DNA of 64,000 bases, from contig JBMORL010000107.1 in assembly GCA_049322335.1 (NCBI GenBank), positions 1 through 64,000 on the forward strand, written 5' to 3'. The position numbers and the translations under genes were made by a program. Of this stretch, positions 32,078 through 40,996 are shown in pieces. The notes below the pieces were generated by a model. It did not search any database and had not been told where the DNA came from. It was given only the letters and a program-made list of their open reading frames with translations. This DNA comes from JBMORL01 sp049322335. Lineage in GTDB: Bacteria > Bacteroidota > Bacteroidia > Flavobacteriales_D > UBA2798. Positions within the stretch are counted from its first letter, which is position 1; each line of letters opens with the position of its first letter.

Positions 32078-33247
32078 CTACACAATGGCTTTGCTATTGT
32101 TCATTACACCGGTCATTTCCAATTTGTCTTTTAAAATACCAATTCCTTTTCCGTTTACAAATTCCGCCATTATTTTTTTTAATTCATCCACATTGGTTTT
32201 GCAGATTCCTTTTTCATTCATTTCCCTTATTGATTTTTTTTCCAGCAGAGAAAGATGTCCGTCCAGCATCATTCCCACCACCATCAGTTTCGATATATCT
32301 TGCCGCATTTCTTCCGGAAGTTGTAAAAGGGTCTGTAAAAACGTTTTTTCATCGAGGTGATGTTTTTCTTTGGTGGTGATACGAAAAGTTTTGAGCAGGT
32401 TCACCGATAAAAGATAATGGTTTTCGTGAAACGAACGTTTTTTTATGGCGAGATACTGCAAAATATCATACAACAGGTTTCGGAAAATTTCATCATTGCT
32501 GTATTTTTTATGAAGATAAAGCGCGGTGTATTGAATAACATTGGGAGCAAGAATTCTTACTTTGGCATGCCGCAGCACACCATTGGCAGCAATAGCATTC
32601 CATGTAGCCATAACGGGAACACCGGCAAGATCTACCACCACGCGCACCGCATAACGGCCAAGAATTTTTCTCACCAGCATTTTAAAAACCACATTGCTTA
32701 GTGAAGCTTTTACCTTGTTCCAGATAAAAATCATCATCAACCTGTATTTCGAATAACCCTGGTGTGGATCGAGGCCGATGTTAAGTTCGTTTTTTGCATT
32801 TTTTTCGGTACCGATATTTACCAGTGAGCGGATATGTTCATCGCGGTCGGGATCGTTTTTGGGAGGAAAGCTGCACACCTTTGCCATAGCATGTACAGCA
32901 CGGATATTTATCACCACCAGGAACCAGATCTCTGCTACAGCCAGCACAATTCCGTAGAGTGTGGCAAAAAGCGGAAATTCTATTTCTGTACCGAAAATAA
33001 CGGGATGAAAAGTCCATAATGTGAAGAAATCAGGCCAGAAATGCGGAGGAAGATAGAGCAGGAGCACCCCCAGCGTCCCGGCAAGGGCAGAAAAAAGGAG
33101 AGTTTTGATCCTGATTTTGCGTAACGAAGCCCACTCCTCTGCACTTAGTTCTTCGTCATAGCTATGTTTGGCATATTGGTTATCGCCATAGAAATAGCCA
33201 TGAGCCATTCGTTCAAATATTCCGCCTTTGGGTGCATCGCCCGCCAT
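32078..33247 (-). CDS. large membrane protein, LBF_2804-like
   Basis: A 389-residue protein. It has a charged N-terminus, two close helices at about residues 50-110 (TLLFSALAGTLGVLLLYLPPHF and PLFATLYGIVLAVAEIWFLVVI), then a long soluble, mostly helical part with YSKYRLMMIFIWNKVKASLSN and VVVDLAGVPVMATWNAIAANGVLRHAKVRILAPN. The end holds helices suggestive of a TerB-like fold (LMVVGMMLDGHLSLLEKKSI). The pattern recalls proteins called LBF_2804 family, of unknown function; this assignment is tentative. It is divergent from the T9SS cargo gene at 33299 with only 51 bases between starts. Confidence 0.65.
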   Translation of the reverse strand: MAGDAPKGGIFERMAHGYFYGDNQYAKHSYDEELSAEEWASLRKIRIKTLLFSALAGTLGVLLLYLPPHFWPDFFTLWTFHPVIFGTEIEFPLFATLYGIVLAVAEIWFLVVINIRAVHAMAKVCSFPPKNDPDRDEHIRSLVNIGTEKNAKNELNIGLDPHQGYSKYRLMMIFIWNKVKASLSNVVFKMLVRKILGRYAVRVVVDLAGVPVMATWNAIAANGVLRHAKVRILAPNVIQYTALYLHKKYSNDEIFRNLLYDILQYLAIKKRSFHENHYLLSVNLLKTFRITTKEKHHLDEKTFLQTLLQLPEEMRQDISKLMVVGMMLDGHLSLLEKKSIREMNEKGICKTNVDELKKIMAEFVNGKGIGILKDKLEMTGVMNNSKAIV

Positions 33248-33298
33248 ACTTTTTTCGTCTTGATTACGTTATTTAAGCTCAAAATTAAAAGAAAAAAT

Positions 33299-34270
33299 AT
33301 GAGGAAATGGATACTGCTGGTTTTATTATTGAGAAGTGTTTGCGGAAACGCCTATCACGTGCATGGAGGCGAATTGACATATCAATGGCTGGGGGGGAAT
33401 ACATATGAATTTAAAGCAACTTTTTATGCTGACACCACATCTTTTTCTTCAAGTCCGTTAATGGAAATATGTTATGGAGATGGGCAATGCGATACAGCTG
33501 TTGGTAGTGTAATTTCTTCTAACGGAAGTGTGGTAAAATCGGAATACACATCAGTGCATGTTTATTCCGGCCCCGGCACTTATATTGCCAATTTTCAGTG
33601 GCCCAATTGGGCTTCGGGCATCATTAATATTCAAAATAGTGTCAATGTAGGTTTTATAAGCTATACAACGTTATATATTTCACCTTTTTTGTCAGGAAAT
33701 TCTTCTCCGCTATTGACTACAGAACATTGGGATGTAAGCTTTAATCCCGGCACGATATTTCATACGGTGGCGCCAACTGATCCGGATGGAGATAGCTTGG
33801 TTTTTAGTTTTGTTCCCTGTTCGGATATGGCCTTAGGAATAGTTTATGAATATCCTGATGTTATTGCCGGAGGCACTTCCTGGATCGACCAGAATTCCGG
33901 CAGCTGGTATTTTTATAATTTACAGATAAATGGTACTTATGCCGTCAATTTCCGCATCGAAGAATACCGCAATTCGGTTTTGGTGGGATATGTGGAACGG
34001 CAGATGGTATTTGATTGGGTGGTGACGGGAGTAGATGAAACGGAAAATACATTGCCGGTATCGTTTTCGCAGGATGAACATGGGCTGTATGTAAATGCAG
34101 AAGAGATCATCAGCTCCTTTTCGGTATATGATATGTCGGGAAGATTGCTGATGAATGAAAAACACACAGGGTCATCTTCACTTACTATCCCTGTTTTGGC
34201 CCCGGCCTTTATTGTGGAAGTCACTACAGTAAATGGCCAGCGCATTACCCGGCCTTTTGTTAGCCGTTAA
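33299..34270 (+). CDS. T9SS type A cargo protein with gliding-type N-domain
   Basis: A 323-residue secreted protein. A signal peptide (RKWILLVLLLRSVCGNA) precedes YHVHGGELTYQWLGGNTYEFKATFYADT, a domain that aligns with the N-terminus of the giant protein (SSHIVGGALTYVYNGGDSYTVTLKLYRD). The C-terminal 75 residues (FSVYDMSGRLLMNEK, then APAFIVEVTTVNGQRITRPFVSR) form a type A T9SS sorting domain. The frame is open upstream to 33164, but only ATG 33299 gives a signal peptide. It lies apart from the giant protein's locus, so it may be a small partner or paralogue of the same surface layer. Confidence 0.85.
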   Translation: MRKWILLVLLLRSVCGNAYHVHGGELTYQWLGGNTYEFKATFYADTTSFSSSPLMEICYGDGQCDTAVGSVISSNGSVVKSEYTSVHVYSGPGTYIANFQWPNWASGIINIQNSVNVGFISYTTLYISPFLSGNSSPLLTTEHWDVSFNPGTIFHTVAPTDPDGDSLVFSFVPCSDMALGIVYEYPDVIAGGTSWIDQNSGSWYFYNLQINGTYAVNFRIEEYRNSVLVGYVERQMVFDWVVTGVDETENTLPVSFSQDEHGLYVNAEEIISSFSVYDMSGRLLMNEKHTGSSSLTIPVLAPAFIVEVTTVNGQRITRPFVSR

Positions 34271-34274
34271 ATCG

Positions 34275-34282
34275 TATATTTG
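34275..34282 (+). promoter_or_regulatory. -7 element TATATTTG upstream of choice-of-anchor gene
   Basis: A perfect TAnnTTTG lies just after the stop codon of the previous gene, 17 bases before the next ATG at 34300. A TTTG at 34256-34259 gives a short 15-base spacer, so the -33 is uncertain. Confidence 0.5.
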
Positions 34283-34299
34283 TCCGCCAATAATACAAA

Positions 34300-35130
34300 A
34301 TGAAAAAACTTTTTCTTTCTCTTTTTATCGCCACCGGAATTTCTTCCCAGGCACAGGTGGTAGAACTACTCAATGAAGATTTCGACAATGGTTTTCCTGC
34401 GGGATGGCAGAGTTTGGATGATGACGCGCTGGTGCCTTATGCTACTGTTTCCTACCTCGGAAATTCATTTGGCATTACCGAAGATTTTGATTCCACCAAT
34501 GTAGGCGATAGTATTGCTGCGGCTACTTCATGGTTCGATCCGGTGGGACAAGCCAGTAATTATCTCATCACACCCCAAGTGTTGCTTAAGTCCAATGGCA
34601 ATCAGCTGTATTACGAAGTAAAATCGCAGGATCCTTCCTATCCGGATGGATATGAAGTGCTCATTTCTACTACCGTTCCCGTTATCGACAGCTTTTTTGT
34701 TTACGATTCGCTTTTCTATACCAATGCCGAGTTGCCATACTGGACCGAAAGAATGATCGACCTTGATAATTTTGTAAACCAGAATATTTATATCGCTTTC
34801 CATCATTTTTCCAATGATAAATTCATCCTGTGCCTTGACAATATCCGCATTATTGCCGATACTACGCTTTCGGTAAGTGAGATGAATAAACAAATTTCTG
34901 TTAACGTTTATCCAAACCCCGTTAGTGATATGCTGTATTTTGAAACAGCAATGGAAATGAAAAACGTTAAAATTGAATTGGTGGATGTTTCCGGCCGCGT
35001 TTGCATGATACGGAATGAAAACGGATTCAGGGCAACTTTCCCGGTAAACGAACTGGAAAAAGGAATTTATTTTATCCGGGCGTATTTTCCGGGTTATCCT
35101 CCTGTTAACCGTACTTTCATCAAACAATAA
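34300..35130 (+). CDS. T9SS cargo with choice-of-anchor J-like domain
   Basis: A 276-residue secreted protein. A signal peptide (KKLFLSLFIATGISSQAQ) precedes LLNEDFDNGFPAGWQSLDDDA, the hallmark of the MAM-like choice-of-anchor J domain, with SNYLITPQVLL and CLDNIRIIAD further on. The last 75 residues (VYPNPVSDMLYFETAME, VELVDVSGRVCMI, LEKGIYFIRAYFPG) are a type A T9SS sorting domain. Likely a surface or secreted adhesin or carbohydrate-binding protein. It is 29 bases after the previous T9SS gene, with its own -7 element. Confidence 0.88.
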   Translation: MKKLFLSLFIATGISSQAQVVELLNEDFDNGFPAGWQSLDDDALVPYATVSYLGNSFGITEDFDSTNVGDSIAAATSWFDPVGQASNYLITPQVLLKSNGNQLYYEVKSQDPSYPDGYEVLISTTVPVIDSFFVYDSLFYTNAELPYWTERMIDLDNFVNQNIYIAFHHFSNDKFILCLDNIRIIADTTLSVSEMNKQISVNVYPNPVSDMLYFETAMEMKNVKIELVDVSGRVCMIRNENGFRATFPVNELEKGIYFIRAYFPGYPPVNRTFIKQ

Positions 35131-35321
35131 GTAACCGGGGGCCCAGGGTTGCAAAATCTTAACTTTCCCGGCATATCCTTCAACTTTTTTGATTCTGTAT
35201 TACTTTTTGCGCATAGGCGGATGACGTTAGTCATGCCGGTAAAAACAGGCAGTAGCCGGGACAATTTTATTATTAACCGGGGCGAGATTAAAATTTACCT
35301 GTATAACAGCGGTTAAAGGCC

Positions 35322-35351
35322 TTGTAAGCCGGGTTAATTTTATTACTTTTG
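35322..35351 (+). promoter_or_regulatory. promoter of the ABC transporter pair
   Basis: TTG (35322-35324), 19 bases, TACTTTTG (35344-35351) is a strong match to the Bacteroidota consensus. The GTG start at 35359 is 7 bases after the box, so the mRNA would be leaderless or nearly so. Confidence 0.7.
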
Positions 35352-35358
35352 ATATATA

Positions 35359-36000
35359 GTGAATATCCGTTTACAAAATATTTATCCCTTGCCGATGAAG
35401 GAAGCAGCATTTCCGGGCGATAGTATCTGGAAAAAGGAAGTGGAATTCAGTTCAGGCAACGATTACCTTATTACAGCGCCTTCGGGCACAGGAAAAACTT
35501 CGCTTTTTGCTTTTATTTTTGGTATGCGGAAAGATTATGCGGGAACTATTGTTATCAACGAAAAAAATATCCGGAAAATTTCATTGAACCAGTGGGCTGA
35601 GTGGAGAAGCAGGAAAATATCACTGGTGGCGCAGGACCTAAAACTCATCCCTTCACTTACCATGTGGGAAAACCTTGAAATAAAGAACAACCTCACAAAA
35701 CATAAAACAAAAGAACAAATCATCCAAATGGCCGGCCAGCTGGGAATGGGAAATAAGCTGGATCAGAAATGCGGAACACTTTCGCTTGGACAACAACAAC
35801 GGGTGGCCATTCTCCGTTCACTTCTTCAGCCTTTTGAGTTTATTTTGCTGGATGAACCTTTCAGCCATATCGATGAAGAAAATATTCAGCTTGCAGGAAA
35901 CCTGATTACTAACGAGTGCCGGGCAAACGGAGCAAATTTTATTATGGTCTCACTGGGAAGCGAATATTATTTCAATTACTCCCAAAAATTAAAACTGTAG
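35359..36000 (+). CDS. ABC transporter ATP-binding protein
   Basis: A 213-residue ATPase. Walker A is ITAPSGTGKTSLFA, the Q-loop lies in SLVAQDLKLIPSLTMWENL, the signature is GTLSLGQQQRVAILR (LSLGQ, variant of LSGGQ), and Walker B is FILLDEPFSHID; these resemble the LolD/MacB branch. GTG 35359 keeps the first beta strand (IRLQNIYPLP); an ATG 12 codons on would lose it. The H-loop position (NFIMVSLGSEYYF) lacks the usual His, so this enzyme may hydrolyse weakly or rely on a partner. It is followed after one base by an FtsX-type permease; no periplasmic adaptor gene lies nearby. Confidence 0.87.
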   Translation: MNIRLQNIYPLPMKEAAFPGDSIWKKEVEFSSGNDYLITAPSGTGKTSLFAFIFGMRKDYAGTIVINEKNIRKISLNQWAEWRSRKISLVAQDLKLIPSLTMWENLEIKNNLTKHKTKEQIIQMAGQLGMGNKLDQKCGTLSLGQQQRVAILRSLLQPFEFILLDEPFSHIDEENIQLAGNLITNECRANGANFIMVSLGSEYYFNYSQKLKL

Positions 36001-36001
36001 A

Positions 36002-37195
36002 ATGCTTACCCGTATATTACTTCGCAGCCAGCGCTTTTTGCAGTTAATCGTTGCCTTTTTCGGTTCTGTATTGGGTGCGTTTGTATTGCTTTTTTCGGTG
36101 CAGTTGTATTTTGATATGAATGAATCGTTGCTGGCCAAAGAAGATGCGCTGGGGAGCGATTACCTGGTGATACAGAAAAAGGTAGCCATGACCGACATGC
36201 TGGGAATGGAAGCGCCCGCATTTTATGAAGACGAAATAGAAGAGATAGCTGCCCAGGAATTTGTGGAAGATGTAGGCGCTTTCGAGCCGAGCCTCTTTGA
36301 AGCCAAAGCTGTAATGGCTAAGTCGGATAATTTTCCACACCTCAATCTCGACCTGTATTTTGAAGCGGTTCCTGATAACTTTATTGATGTAAAGTCAGAA
36401 AAATGGAAATGGAAAGAAGGCGATGAACTGGTTCCGGTAATTTTGCCTTCTTATTATCTTGATGCCTACAATTTTGGGTTTGCGCCCGGAAGAAACCTGC
36501 CACCTATTCCTGAAAAAATGGCTACTTCCATGAAACTGGTACTGGAAATTGAACATAAAAAAGAAGATTATACTTTCCCCTGTAAAGTTATTGGCTTGTC
36601 CGACCGCATCAACAGCCTTTTGGTGCCTCTTGATTTTTTACGTTTTGCCAACGAAAATTTCAGAAACCGGGAACCTAAAGCACCTTCCCGCCTCATAGTG
36701 GCAGTGGATGATATCACCAACCCCAAACTGTCTTTGTTTATGCAGGAAAATGACTACGATACCAACCAGGAAAACCTGAAAGGCAGCCGTATCAAAACCA
36801 TCATGAATATCCTGCTTACCGTTTTTCTCATTATGGGTATCATCATCATCATTTTGTCTGCCCTCGGCTTCATTCAATACAACCAGATTATGATCAGTAA
36901 TGTAAATTATGAAATCAGGGTTCTCATCCTGTTGGGTTACAAATACTTATATCTATCCTGGAAATACATCGCCTACCTCTTGCTCATGCTCTTGCTCGTG
37001 CTGTTATGTGCCTGGATGGGAATGATGTATGGAAAATCGATGTTTGATACCTTTATTTCAGAATACCAGTTTACGCCTTCCAAAAGCTGGTCGCCTTATA
37101 CTTTTACGGTGGCTTTGCTGTTTTTTGCCGGTATGCTGCTGGCCAATAGCATAAGTATTATTCTTCATGTGCGCAGATTGGCAAAGGAATTGTAA
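36002..37195 (+). CDS. FtsX-like ABC transporter permease
   Basis: A 397-residue permease of the MacB/FtsX type. One helix near residues 16-37 (LIVAFFGSVLGAFVLLFSVQLYF) is followed by a long periplasmic domain of about 220 residues, then three helices (ILLTVFLIMGIIIIILSALGFI, YIAYLLLMLLLVLLCAWMGMM and TFTVALLFFAGMLLANSISIIL), the standard layout. It pairs with the ATPase immediately upstream. Substrate is unknown; such pairs move lipoproteins, lipids or small peptides, or control division. The C-terminus VRRLAKEL is complete and followed by a palindromic repeat. Confidence 0.87.
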   Translation: MLTRILLRSQRFLQLIVAFFGSVLGAFVLLFSVQLYFDMNESLLAKEDALGSDYLVIQKKVAMTDMLGMEAPAFYEDEIEEIAAQEFVEDVGAFEPSLFEAKAVMAKSDNFPHLNLDLYFEAVPDNFIDVKSEKWKWKEGDELVPVILPSYYLDAYNFGFAPGRNLPPIPEKMATSMKLVLEIEHKKEDYTFPCKVIGLSDRINSLLVPLDFLRFANENFRNREPKAPSRLIVAVDDITNPKLSLFMQENDYDTNQENLKGSRIKTIMNILLTVFLIMGIIIIILSALGFIQYNQIMISNVNYEIRVLILLGYKYLYLSWKYIAYLLLMLLLVLLCAWMGMMYGKSMFDTFISEYQFTPSKSWSPYTFTVALLFFAGMLLANSISIILHVRRLAKEL

Positions 37196-37200
37196 TGGGG

Positions 37201-37280
37201 TTAGTAGTCATTGGTCATTAGTCAGTGGGGCGGGCGGTCTTCTGTATTTACCAATGACTACTGACCAATGACTATTGACC
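37201..37280. repeat. inverted repeat of GACCAATGACTA type
   Basis: TTAGTAGTCATTGGTCATTA (from 37201) is the imperfect inverse of a GACTACTGACCAATGACTA block ending near 37280; arms are about 26-28 bases with GC-rich centre. Both arms consist of short GTCATT/AATGAC modules. It may act as a terminator for the permease gene, or be a remnant of a small mobile element. Confidence 0.6.
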
Positions 37281-37357
37281 TTCCCGGGTTAAAATTTTGT
37301 TAAAAGCAACTTTACATAACGTAGTGAGTCTTAATTTTAGAACATAAAAGAGAACGG

Positions 37358-38815
37358 ATGAAAAGAATTTTTTTACTGCTGGCAGCGATGTCCCTGGTGC
37401 CGGTGCTGAAGGCCCAGAAAAATCCATTACTGAAATTTAAAATTACCGGGATAAAAGATACTACTGTCTTTTTGGCGAATTATTATGGTAATAAGCTGTA
37501 CTACTCCGATACGACAAAAGCAGATGCAAAAGGAAATGTAACTTTTGGCACAAAGAAAAAATATGAACCCGGGATTTATGCTGTGGTGATACCGGGAAAT
37601 AAATATTTTGAGATTGTAGTTAACAATGAAAATATTACAATCGAAACTGATACAGCTGACTTTGTATCAAAAATGGTGGTAAAACAATCAGAGGAAAACC
37701 AGTTGTTTTATGATTATATCAAATACATCAACGATAAGAAAAAAGAAGCCGATCCTCTCCGCGAAAAACTGAAACCACTCGATCCGAAAAGTGCCGAAGC
37801 AGATGTGATCCGGAAAAAATTAAGCAGCATCGACAAGGATGTGCGAAATAAACAAACTTCGATGTATACCGATCATCCGCAAAAACTCATTGCAAAAATT
37901 GTAAAACTTTCCATTGACCCGGATATTCCCGAAGCACCCAAAAATCCGGATGGTTCGCTGGTAGATTCTATGTTTGCCTACAAATACCTAAAGACACATT
38001 ATTGGGACAATGTGGATTTCAGCGATCGCAGACTGGTGCGTTGCCCGTTTTTTCATAACCGTGTGGAGAATTATTTTAAAAACATGGTGGCACAGGTACC
38101 CGATTCTATTATTGTTGAAACCGACAGGCTCATTGAAAAAATTGATACCTGTAAGGAAATGTTTAAGTATGTAGTGCATTTTCTCACTTACACTACCGAA
38201 TCTTCCAAAGTGATGTGTATGGATGCCGCTTTTGTACATATCGCATTTAAATACTATAAAACAGGAAAGGTTTTCTGGCTGGATAAAGACAAAGTGAAAA
38301 AAATTACCGACAGGGCAGATGAACTTGCCCCCATTACCTGCCAGACACCCGCCCATAATGTTTCATTATTGGATACTGCCGGAACCAAATGGGTGAAGTT
38401 ATATGACATGAAAGCCGATTATACTGTTCTTATTTTCTGGGATCCCGAGTGCGGACATTGTAAAAAAGAGATGCCGAAATTTGCAGAGTTGTATGAGAAA
38501 TGGAAATCAAAAGGCGTAAGTGTGTATGCCGTTAGTGCCGATGATAATGATAAATGGAAAAAATTTATCCGCGACAACAAAATGACTTTCGTCAACGTAG
38601 CGGCTCCCCAAAAAGTTTATTCCGACCAGCAGATGGCAGTTGACCTGATACAAAAAGGGCTTACCGACCTCAAAAGCCTTAATTATCGTACTACGTTTGA
38701 CGTGTACAGCACGCCCAAGGTATTTTTACTTGATAAAAACAAAAAAATCATTGCCAAACAGCTGGAGGCCGACCAGGTGGAGAAAATCCTGGAATTTAAG
38801 ATCGGAAAGCTCTAA
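37358..38815 (+). CDS. exported thioredoxin-fold protein (TlpA-like with DUF4369/5106-type N-part)
   Basis: A 485-residue exported protein. A signal peptide (KRIFLLLAAMSLVPVLKAQ) precedes an N-terminal beta domain (FKITGIKDTTVFLANYYGNKLYYSDTTKADAKG), as in DUF4369-type domains. A long helical middle (KLSSIDKDVRNKQ, FAYKYLKTHYWDNVDF) fits DUF5106. The C-terminal thioredoxin fold has VLIFWDPECGHCKKEMPKFAELY, with CxxC active site CGHC, and a cis-Pro in YSTPKVFLLDKN. Likely a periplasmic or outer-membrane-associated thiol oxidoreductase; partner unknown. Confidence 0.88.
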   Translation: MKRIFLLLAAMSLVPVLKAQKNPLLKFKITGIKDTTVFLANYYGNKLYYSDTTKADAKGNVTFGTKKKYEPGIYAVVIPGNKYFEIVVNNENITIETDTADFVSKMVVKQSEENQLFYDYIKYINDKKKEADPLREKLKPLDPKSAEADVIRKKLSSIDKDVRNKQTSMYTDHPQKLIAKIVKLSIDPDIPEAPKNPDGSLVDSMFAYKYLKTHYWDNVDFSDRRLVRCPFFHNRVENYFKNMVAQVPDSIIVETDRLIEKIDTCKEMFKYVVHFLTYTTESSKVMCMDAAFVHIAFKYYKTGKVFWLDKDKVKKITDRADELAPITCQTPAHNVSLLDTAGTKWVKLYDMKADYTVLIFWDPECGHCKKEMPKFAELYEKWKSKGVSVYAVSADDNDKWKKFIRDNKMTFVNVAAPQKVYSDQQMAVDLIQKGLTDLKSLNYRTTFDVYSTPKVFLLDKNKKIIAKQLEADQVEKILEFKIGKL

Positions 38816-38874
38816 TTTTTCCCGCCCCGGGGCTAAAAACTTCTCTGAAATAGTTAACTTGGCATCCTGTGTTT

Positions 38875-40995
38875 ATGACAGGATTGGCCCGCATATCATT
38901 TACTTTTTTGTTTATTCTTCTTGTCTTCGTTTCCGGGGCACAGGACCAGCAGGTTATTGACAGTTTAAAGGCCCGGCTCAAAAACCAGCCCGAAGATACC
39001 CTTAGGGCAATGATGCTGAATAAGCTGGCCTGGGAAGTAAGCTATATTAACCTGTTTGAAGGAGAAAAACTGGCCAAAGAAGCAGTTGCACTGGCAGATA
39101 AACTGAATCACGGGACAGGTAGAGCTGAAACCCGGAATACGTTAGGAACTATCTACTGGGACATGGGCGCACACGATGAGGCCATCAAAGAATTTGTAGA
39201 TGCCGTTAAAATTTGCGAGGAAATAGGTTATGAAAGCATGATTGGTGTGATTTATTCCAATATCGGTGGTGTTTTTAATTCCCAGCTGGATCATACTGCC
39301 GCTAAAAAATATTATCGCCTTTCTATTGATTATTTATTAAAGAATAATAAACTACACAACCTCAAGCTGGCCTATATGAACATGGGTTCAACGTTTTACG
39401 ACAGTAAAATACTCGATTCAGCTGAATTTTATTTTGATAAAGCTCTCGGGTTGGCCGATTCCACCAATTACGACCTGAGTGATGCAAGTATTTTTCTTAA
39501 TTATTCTGCTCTTTATTTTGAGAAAAAAGATATCAACCGTGCTTTGTATTACAATGACAGGGCAGCAGCTATCATCGAACCGCAAAATGCCGATTACTAT
39601 CGTGTATCGCTGTATATCGACCGGGGCGTTTTTTTGTGGAAAAAAAACCGTTCTCCCGAATCACTGGTACTGCTCAATAAGGCATTGAAACTCGCTGAGG
39701 AAATCGGATTCCGGCAAAAAGTAAAATCGGCATATCAGCAACTTTCGGAAGTACATGAAGACATGGGCAATTTCCGCGAAGCGTTGAAATATCATAAATT
39801 ATTTTTTGCCATAAACGACAGTATCTTCAGCCAGGAAAAAAACAAACAGCTGAAATTACTGGAAGCCCGCTACCAGAACGAAAAAAACGAAAAGAAAATT
39901 GAAGTACAGAAAAAGGAAAATGAACTGCTTTCACAAAAAAATCAGCTGCTGGCGCTGGAAACCGAAAAACAACAACATGATAACGAAAAAAATAAAATAA
40001 TTCTCTGGTTTGTATCCGGTATGGTGGTGCTTTTCATGATTCTGTCCTTTATGATGTTTAAACGATACCGCGACAAAAAGAAAACCAACATTGAATTATC
40101 GTTACAAAAAGCCATTATTCAGGAAAAAAATAATGAGATTACTTCTTCTATCCGTTATGCACAGCGTATTCAGAAAACCGTTTTATCTTCTGATGAGAAT
40201 CTCAGGAATTTTTTCCCGGAGCATTTTGTTATATTCAGGCCAAAGGATATTGTTAGCGGAGATTTTTATTGGTCAACTGAAAAAGTGGAAGGTTCAAAGT
40301 TGAATGTTAAAAGCAGGGAGGATTCCATATCTCTTTCAACATTAAACTTTGAACCTTCCACTTTTTACCTGGCAGTATGTGATTCTACCGGGCATGGTGT
40401 TCCCGGGGCGTTTATGAGCTTGTTGAACACTTCCTTTTTAAATGAAGCGATCAATCAGAAAAAAATCAGGCAGCCCAATGAAGTGTTTAATTATGTAAGA
40501 AAAAAACTCATCGAAAACGTTTCTTCCGAAGGTGGCAAAGACGGAATGGATGGAGTATTGTTAAAGGTTGAAGATGGTAAAGTGGAAAGTTATTCTGAAC
40601 CTTCATCCTTTAATGTTCAACTTTCCTACGCTGCCGCCAACAATTCTCCTGTTATCATCCGCAACAACACTATCATCGATCTTCCCTGCGATAAAATGCC
40701 GGTAGGAAAAGGGCATTATGAAAATGATTTTAGTTTGTTTTCAGCAGAACTTAAAAAAGATGATATGTTGTATTTGTTTACTGATGGATATGCCGATCAG
40801 TTTGGTTCGGAATCAGATTCAGGAAAACCTACCGGGAAGAAATTCAAAAAAAACAATCTGAAAAAATTATTGGCCGAAATTTCTTTACTGCCCGTAAATG
40901 AACAAAAAAATAAACTGGAAGCTACTTTTGATAACTGGAAAGGTGATTTTGAACAAATCGATGACGTGTGCATAATCGGACTCAGAATTTCATAA
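38875..40995 (+). CDS. TPR protein with SpoIIE phosphatase (first of tandem pair), palindromic insertions
   Basis: A 706-residue protein with signal peptide (RISFTFLFILLVFVSGAQ) and about six TPR motifs in the first 300 residues (GRAETRNTLGTIYWDMGAHDEAI, LKLAYMNMGSTFYDS and so on). A coiled coil precedes a transmembrane helix (IILWFVSGMVVLFMILSFMMF), and a second short coiled coil leads to a C-terminal SpoIIE PP2C domain (IVSGDFYW, CDSTGHGVPGAFMS, LFTDGYADQFG). Two stretches in the phosphatase are extra relative to the paralogues and correspond to DNA palindromes (40283-40363 and about 40584-40626). Catalytic motifs are intact. Start ATG 38875; GTG 38869 is possible. One base separates its stop from the next gene. 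Confidence 0.9.
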   Translation: MTGLARISFTFLFILLVFVSGAQDQQVIDSLKARLKNQPEDTLRAMMLNKLAWEVSYINLFEGEKLAKEAVALADKLNHGTGRAETRNTLGTIYWDMGAHDEAIKEFVDAVKICEEIGYESMIGVIYSNIGGVFNSQLDHTAAKKYYRLSIDYLLKNNKLHNLKLAYMNMGSTFYDSKILDSAEFYFDKALGLADSTNYDLSDASIFLNYSALYFEKKDINRALYYNDRAAAIIEPQNADYYRVSLYIDRGVFLWKKNRSPESLVLLNKALKLAEEIGFRQKVKSAYQQLSEVHEDMGNFREALKYHKLFFAINDSIFSQEKNKQLKLLEARYQNEKNEKKIEVQKKENELLSQKNQLLALETEKQQHDNEKNKIILWFVSGMVVLFMILSFMMFKRYRDKKKTNIELSLQKAIIQEKNNEITSSIRYAQRIQKTVLSSDENLRNFFPEHFVIFRPKDIVSGDFYWSTEKVEGSKLNVKSREDSISLSTLNFEPSTFYLAVCDSTGHGVPGAFMSLLNTSFLNEAINQKKIRQPNEVFNYVRKKLIENVSSEGGKDGMDGVLLKVEDGKVESYSEPSSFNVQLSYAAANNSPVIIRNNTIIDLPCDKMPVGKGHYENDFSLFSAELKKDDMLYLFTDGYADQFGSESDSGKPTGKKFKKNNLKKLLAEISLLPVNEQKNKLEATFDNWKGDFEQIDDVCIIGLRIS
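40283..40363. repeat. palindromic element inserted in frame in SpoIIE domain
   Basis: GTGGAAGGTTCAAAGTTGAA.. (40285-40308) pairs with the reverse complement at 40338-40361 at 23 of 24 positions, with a 29-base loop. The 81-bp span is exactly 27 codons and keeps the frame. The paralogues at 28103 and 40997 lack this stretch between GDFY and D[CS]TGHG. Confidence 0.85.
40584..40626. repeat. second, degenerate palindrome in same gene
   Basis: GGAAAGTT (40584-40591) and AACTTTCC (40619-40626) are perfect inverted arms around CTGAACC/TTCATCC. It coincides with extra residues (about ESYSEPSSFNVQLS) absent in the neighbouring paralogue, and its base pattern (GTGGAA, GAACCTTC, TTTAATGTTCAA) resembles the first element. 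Confidence 0.6.
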
Positions 40996-40996
40996 G

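Noticed and set aside
35131..35358. RNA gene upstream of the ABC pair
   Set aside because: No convincing fold or terminator, only a promoter near the end.
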